The notes under the pieces: model-generated
Databases searched by the model: none
What the model saw: only the letters and a program-made list of their open reading frames with translations
What the model was told of the DNA's origin: nothing
In this document: in pieces, positions 25,336-28,581 of the stretch
Position numbering within the stretch: the stretch's first letter is position 1
Layout: each line of letters opens with the position of its first letter
NCBI GenBank assembly: GCA_039679975.1
Contig: JBDKTZ010000329.1
Span: 1-28,581 of the forward strand
DNA: 28,581 nt
Reading direction: 5' to 3'
Source of the DNA: JBCFBK01 sp039679975
GTDB lineage: Bacteria > Bacteroidota > Bacteroidia > Bacteroidales > Prolixibacteraceae
Position numbers and translations under genes: made by a program

Positions 25336-26160
25336 TCAGATTAATCCTGATCCCAAAGCCAATGAAACAAGCACCAGCATAACGGTAACCAGTGTCTGAA
25401 TGAAGCGGAGGGTTATTTTCTTCAAAAGCAGGCTTCCCAGAAGAGCACCGGCCATCGCAGCGAGCGTGGCAAAAACGATCAAGTTCATGTTCTCATGCAG
25501 GTTTGAGGCTTTGAAACGTGACGCGTAAACAGAGAGGCGGGTGATGTCGACCAGCGAAGCGATGATGACACCGGTTGCGATATAGGTTTCTTTTGATAAA
25601 CCGCTCTTGATCAGGAAGGCGCTTCTCAGGGCTCCCTGGATTCCCGCCAGTCCCCCGAAAAAACCGCTTAGCGCACCACCCAGGATCAACTTATTTCTTT
25701 TGAACTGCAGTTGTTGGACCGAATGTAAGACCTCAGCCAGCGAAAAGATCATTAACAGAGCAGCTATGATTAACTTTAAGGGAGTGATTTCGATCTCCTT
25801 TCCCCATAGCTCGTAACGGAATAAGGCGGGAAGACCGGTTAGCTTTAACAACAACCATGCACCTGCGAAGGAAGCCAGAACGGCCGGAATACCAAAACGC
25901 AGCAATACGGCTTTGTCAGCCTTTTTCCCGACCAGCGCCATTTTAAAAAGATTGTTTGTGAAATGCACCACTCCCGTCAGGGCGATGGCTACGTCAACCG
26001 GGAAAAACAATGCAAAAACAGGCATCAGAATGGTACCGAGCCCGAATCCTGAAAAAAAGGTAAGTATGGCCGTCAAAAACGCTGCTGTTGCGATAACGAG
26101 GATTTCCATGGGTTGCATCCATTTAGCAGGAATAACATCGCGAAAGCGTAGTAAGTTCAT
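25336..26160 (-). CDS. TauE/SafE-family membrane permease
   Basis: A polytopic inner-membrane protein of about 275 residues from the TauE/SafE family, whose studied members export sulfite, sulfoacetate or related organosulfur anions. Hydrophobic helices are spread over the whole length. The two half-repeats show the family's glycine-rich signatures: FFSGFGLGTILMPVFALFFP in the first, and GALSGFFGGLAGIQGALRSA in the second. The frame is open from a TTG at 26205, but ATG starts at 26160 (MNLLRFRDV), 26118 (MQPMEIL) and 26109 (MEILVIATAAF) exist. I take 26160 because of the A-rich sequence before it; 26109 is a fair alternative. It lies downstream of the AraC-type gene on the same strand. The substrate is unknown, and any link to desulfation of glycans is speculative. 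Confidence 0.88.
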   Translation of the reverse strand: MNLLRFRDVIPAKWMQPMEILVIATAAFLTAILTFFSGFGLGTILMPVFALFFPVDVAIALTGVVHFTNNLFKMALVGKKADKAVLLRFGIPAVLASFAGAWLLLKLTGLPALFRYELWGKEIEITPLKLIIAALLMIFSLAEVLHSVQQLQFKRNKLILGGALSGFFGGLAGIQGALRSAFLIKSGLSKETYIATGVIIASLVDITRLSVYASRFKASNLHENMNLIVFATLAAMAGALLGSLLLKKITLRFIQTLVTVMLVLVSLALGSGLI

Positions 26161-26219
26161 TTTTGAACGTATGATATGACAGCAGGCATGGTGCAAAAAA
26201 TACAATACTGCAAGTTTTT

Positions 26220-27083
26220 TTAGCCTCTTTTCTTCCTGTAACTATTTGGGGAATAACCGGTATATTGTTTGAAAATCCTGCAGAAATAAGATTTGCTGTT
26301 GAAACCGGTTTTTTCAATAATTTCATCCTGGGACAGATCGGTGGAAAGGAGCAGGAATTTGGCACGTTCAAGTCGCTTTTGAAGAACATAGTCGCCAGGA
26401 GAAAGGCAGGTGGTTGATTTAAAAATCCGTGAAAAGTGATCTTTTGAGAGGCAAGCTAATTCTGATAACTCTTCAACCCGGATTTCCCGGTTTATGTTGT
26501 TCTGAATGTGCTTAAGAATGGGGTAAATGTTATATTTCGTGCCAGTCGTACTCGTGTTTTTTTCCGGGGTAAGCTCAATAAAGCGTGAAAAAAGTTGTGA
26601 AAGGATGCCTGAGGTTTCAATATACTGGCTTGCAGAATGGAAATTCACTTTTTTATTTAACCACAATTTTTTCTGGTAAACATTGGGATCGTGATGAGGC
26701 AACTGTAAATTCGGATTTATTAGCATAAGCCTTTGAAAAAGAAAGCAATCAAGCTCCGAAGCCTTTATTTTATTTGAAACTGAAAATTTTACATACGGGC
26801 TTACCTCACTGGGGTGATTAATGCGGAAATGGATATAATAATGAGACAGACCTTCCTGAAAAAAATAGGAGCAGGAAGTAAGGCTGGGAATGAGATAAAT
26901 GTGTCCGGCTTCCAATGAAATGGTCGAGTCGTTGATATGTATCGATCCTTTTCCTTCTTTAATGAGATAAACACGCGTAAACGGACTTAAAATATCAAGA
27001 TATTCCTCATCCTTCTCAAAGCTTAAAAGTGCAATATTTTGAAGTTGAAAGCTAAATGAATCATTTGTGGTGTCAGAATACAT
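26220..27083 (-). CDS. AraC-family transcriptional regulator
   Basis: A 287-residue regulator with an AraC-type sugar-sensing cupin (about 15-160, including YLIKEGKGSIHIND and LEAGHIYLIPS) and a C-terminal double helix-turn-helix (about 188-287). The first helix-turn-helix is in IRVEELSELACLSKDHFSRI; the second in SQDEIIEKTGFNSKSYFCRI, followed by FKQYTGYSPNSYRKK. It is divergent from rhaT with a 190-base interval between them, the usual place for a local activator, so L-rhamnose or a derivative is a reasonable guess for its ligand. It would then correspond to RhaR/RhaS in role, though direct orthology cannot be claimed. The TauE-like gene follows on the same strand, starting about 60 bases after its stop, and may be co-transcribed. 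Confidence 0.93.
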   Translation of the reverse strand: MYSDTTNDSFSFQLQNIALLSFEKDEEYLDILSPFTRVYLIKEGKGSIHINDSTISLEAGHIYLIPSLTSCSYFFQEGLSHYYIHFRINHPSEVSPYVKFSVSNKIKASELDCFLFQRLMLINPNLQLPHHDPNVYQKKLWLNKKVNFHSASQYIETSGILSQLFSRFIELTPEKNTSTTGTKYNIYPILKHIQNNINREIRVEELSELACLSKDHFSRIFKSTTCLSPGDYVLQKRLERAKFLLLSTDLSQDEIIEKTGFNSKSYFCRIFKQYTGYSPNSYRKKRG

Positions 27084-27202
27084 ATTATGGTTTAGTAATC
27101 AACTGCTTTATTGCCGTATTTCATGGTTTAAATATTAAATCAGAAAGCTGAATAGTGCAATTTATTGTCTCGAAAGTACAAAAAAAAACGGATTTGATGA
27201 TT

Positions 27203-27210
27203 TACTTTTG
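27203..27210 (+). promoter_or_regulatory. Candidate -7 element of the rhaT promoter
   Basis: TACTTTTG matches the Bacteroidota -7 consensus TAnnTTTG exactly and lies 63 bases before the rhaT start, in the divergent interval 27084-27273. No good TTTG was found at the expected -33 spacing, as is common for promoters that need an activator. The AraC-type regulator next door is the obvious candidate. Confidence 0.4.
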
Positions 27211-27273
27211 AACAACTTCTTCTGTTGAAGATGATACTAAAGTAACAAAAACCAAATTGTCAAACTTAAACCG

Positions 27274-28317
27274 ATGAATTCAGGAATTTGGACAGGTATT
27301 TTTTTGATTGGCCTTGGCGCTTTCTCCTCGGGCAGTTTTGCTGTACCGTTTGGTAAAATTAAGGAGTGGCAATGGGAAACCTACTGGATGGTATTCAGCC
27401 TTGGCGCATATCTCATTTTTCCACTGTTTGCATGTTTTGTTTTTGCTCCCGATTTTATTTCCATCATTCGGGAAACCGATTCACAAACCATATTTTCAGT
27501 TTTTTTACTGGGTGCGGTTTATGGAGTTGGAAACCTGTCGTTTGGGTTGGCGCTGCGTTATCTTGGACTATCACTGGGGTATGCTTTGTCGCTGGGATTG
27601 ATGCTCGCTGTTGGAACCCTGGTACCACCCATGCTTGACGGCAGGCTGGAAGTAATATTGCAAAGAGAGGGTGGTATGCTGCTGATTTGGGGCGTTGTTA
27701 CTGCATGTTTTGGCATCGCTCTTTCGGCCTGGTCGGGTATTCTGAAAGACAGGCAGGTTTCTGATGCTGCCAAAAGGGAGAGTGTTGGCGAATTCAATCT
27801 GGTAACGGGTATTATGGCTGCAGCATTGGTTGGCATAACAGGTTCGGCCATGTCACTCGGATTCGAAAGAGGATTACCAATTACCGAAACAGCATCAAAG
27901 GCCGGGGTGGATGAATTATTCACTATGATGCCGCTACTCGTGGTATTGTTTGGCGGAACGTTTTTAACGACCATTATCTGGTGCGGATTTTTGGGATTCA
28001 GAAATAAGTCGCTTGTAAATTATGTCAGGGCTGAAAGCATTAAGGTATTTGTAAAGAATTACCTGTTTGGCCTGTTAGCGGGATTGCTTTGGTTCAGCCA
28101 ATTCATCCTTTATGGAATGGGGAAAAGCAAAATGGGGCCCTTTTCTTTTACCTCGTGGGGTATTTTAATGGCGCTCACCATTGTCTCGGCAACCGTCTGG
28201 GGACTGCTAAGGAAAGAGTGGAAGGGAACCTCACGGAAAGTGTATTTTTTAATGACTTTGTCGCTGATAATCATCATCGTTTCATCGTTCATGATTGGAA
28301 TCAGCGGCTCGGAATAG
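27274..28317 (+). CDS. rhaT: L-rhamnose/H+ symporter
   Basis: A 347-residue inner-membrane protein with about ten transmembrane segments, colinear over its length with E. coli RhaT (344 residues), which imports L-rhamnose with protons. Shared stretches include the N-terminal GIFLIGLGAFSSGSFAVPF, then KIKEWQWETYWMVFSLGAYL (compare KVKKWSWETMWSV in E. coli), GNLSFGLALRYLGLSLGYAL, EGGMLLIWGVVTACFGIALS, a central EFNLVTGIMAAALVGITGSA, and GLLAGLLWFSQFILYGMGKS near the end. The ATG at 27274 is the natural start. It would take up rhamnose freed by the GH106 enzyme, connecting this segment to the PUL. It is divergent from the AraC-type gene. Seventy bases downstream, after a repeat and hairpin, a decarboxylase-like gene begins on the same strand. 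The rhamnose isomerase and kinase genes are not in the window. Confidence 0.93.
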   Translation: MNSGIWTGIFLIGLGAFSSGSFAVPFGKIKEWQWETYWMVFSLGAYLIFPLFACFVFAPDFISIIRETDSQTIFSVFLLGAVYGVGNLSFGLALRYLGLSLGYALSLGLMLAVGTLVPPMLDGRLEVILQREGGMLLIWGVVTACFGIALSAWSGILKDRQVSDAAKRESVGEFNLVTGIMAAALVGITGSAMSLGFERGLPITETASKAGVDELFTMMPLLVVLFGGTFLTTIIWCGFLGFRNKSLVNYVRAESIKVFVKNYLFGLLAGLLWFSQFILYGMGKSKMGPFSFTSWGILMALTIVSATVWGLLRKEWKGTSRKVYFLMTLSLIIIIVSSFMIGISGSE

Positions 28318-28319
28318 GA

Positions 28320-28382
28320 AAAGTTCAAAGTTTAAAGCTTCAGGTGCAAGGTTGAAACTTTAAATTTTGAACATTAATCTTT
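28320..28382. repeat. 7-bp tandem repeat between rhaT and the next gene
   Basis: Nine heptamers in register: aaagttc, aaagttt, aaagctt, caggtgc, aaggttg, aaacttt, aaatttt, gaacatt, aatcttt. The consensus is near AAAGTTT. The array fills almost the whole 70-base gap from the rhaT stop to the ATG at 28388. The middle unit has diverged, and the later units look like partly complementary versions of the first. Confidence 0.7.
28323..28372 (+). terminator. 15-bp stem-loop within the rhaT downstream repeat
   Basis: GTTCAAAGTTTAAAG (28323-28337) pairs with CTTTAAATTTTGAAC (28358-28372) across all 15 positions, with one G-U pair, around a 20-base loop. It could end the rhaT transcript or protect its 3' end. 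The stem is AT-rich and no T-run follows, so termination is uncertain; processing or partial read-through into the next gene is equally possible. Confidence 0.45.
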
Positions 28383-28387
28383 GAACT

Positions 28388-28581
28388 ATGACAACTTCAA
28401 GAGAACGAATTTTGGCGGCTATCAGCCATCAGGAGCCTGACCGGGTTCCCATTGATTTAGGTGCAACGCCAAGTTCAGGGATTTCGGCCATTGCCTACAG
28501 TAATTTGCTAAAATATCTGAACCGACCTGAACTACCGGTCTTGATTTACGACGTGGTTCAGCAGCTGGCTCAACCCGATAT
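28388..28581 (+). CDS. Uroporphyrinogen decarboxylase (URO-D) family protein, N-terminal fragment
   Basis: The window ends 64 codons into an open frame that starts at ATG 28388. The visible N-terminus, TSRERILAAISHQEPDRVPI followed by DLGATPSSGISAIAY, is typical of the URO-D superfamily branch related to MtaA/CmuA corrinoid-dependent methyltransferases rather than of HemE proper. That branch commonly begins with RERxxxAxxHxxPDRVP. Such proteins are common in catabolic loci of Bacteroidota and Firmicutes, sometimes as demethylases. O-methylated sugars occur in several rhamnose- and fucose-containing polysaccharides, so a demethylation role is conceivable but not shown. It lies directly downstream of rhaT and may share its transcript. 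Confidence 0.8.
   Translation, partial: MTTSRERILAAISHQEPDRVPIDLGATPSSGISAIAYSNLLKYLNRPELPVLIYDVVQQLAQPD

Overview
The window looks like the chromosome of a member of the Bacteroidota, probably an anaerobic Bacteroidales- or Marinilabiliales-like glycan degrader. The main evidence is a SusC/SusD pair, a SusC with an N-terminal STN signalling domain beside a FecR/ECF-sigma pair, surface lipoproteins with lipoboxes, weak Shine-Dalgarno sequences and a TAnnTTTG-type promoter element. No tRNA, rRNA, insertion sequence or CRISPR array was seen.

Left part (1-6937, all on the minus strand): a partial HyfB/NuoL-type proton-pumping membrane subunit that runs off the left edge; exodeoxyribonuclease III; the last two steps of histidine degradation (fused formiminotransferase-cyclodeaminase, then imidazolonepropionase upstream of it); and a molybdopterin guanylyltransferase. 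Between hutI and mobA lies a 90-codon ORF. Its first half reads as the N-terminus of histidine ammonia-lyase (HutH) and its second half as the C-terminus of urocanate hydratase (HutU). This is best explained as the scar of a deletion that removed the first two enzymes of the hut pathway.

Middle part (7140-25217): a polysaccharide utilisation locus. Plus-strand GH29 fucosidase and GH2 beta-galactosidase-like genes converge, across a strong terminator, on a minus-strand block. In order of transcription that block is FecR anti-sigma, SusC, SusD, two surface glycan-binding-like lipoproteins and a GH106 alpha-L-rhamnosidase-like lipoprotein. The ECF sigma factor is divergent from fecR. A terminator separates the binding-protein genes from the GH106 gene. 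The enzyme set suggests a glycan carrying rhamnose, fucose and galactose (or glucuronate).

Right part (25336-28581): a TauE/SafE-like permease, an AraC-family regulator, a divergent L-rhamnose/H+ symporter (RhaT) and the first 64 codons of a uroporphyrinogen-decarboxylase-family protein. RhaT and the GH106 enzyme fit together: the enzyme would release rhamnose and RhaT would import it.

Cutting across the whole window are four stretches of degenerate 7-bp tandem repeats. One lies inside the hyfB-like coding sequence, one overlaps the fecR stop codon and two are intergenic. They share the period but not the unit sequence. Together with the hutH-hutU scar they are the least expected structures seen here.
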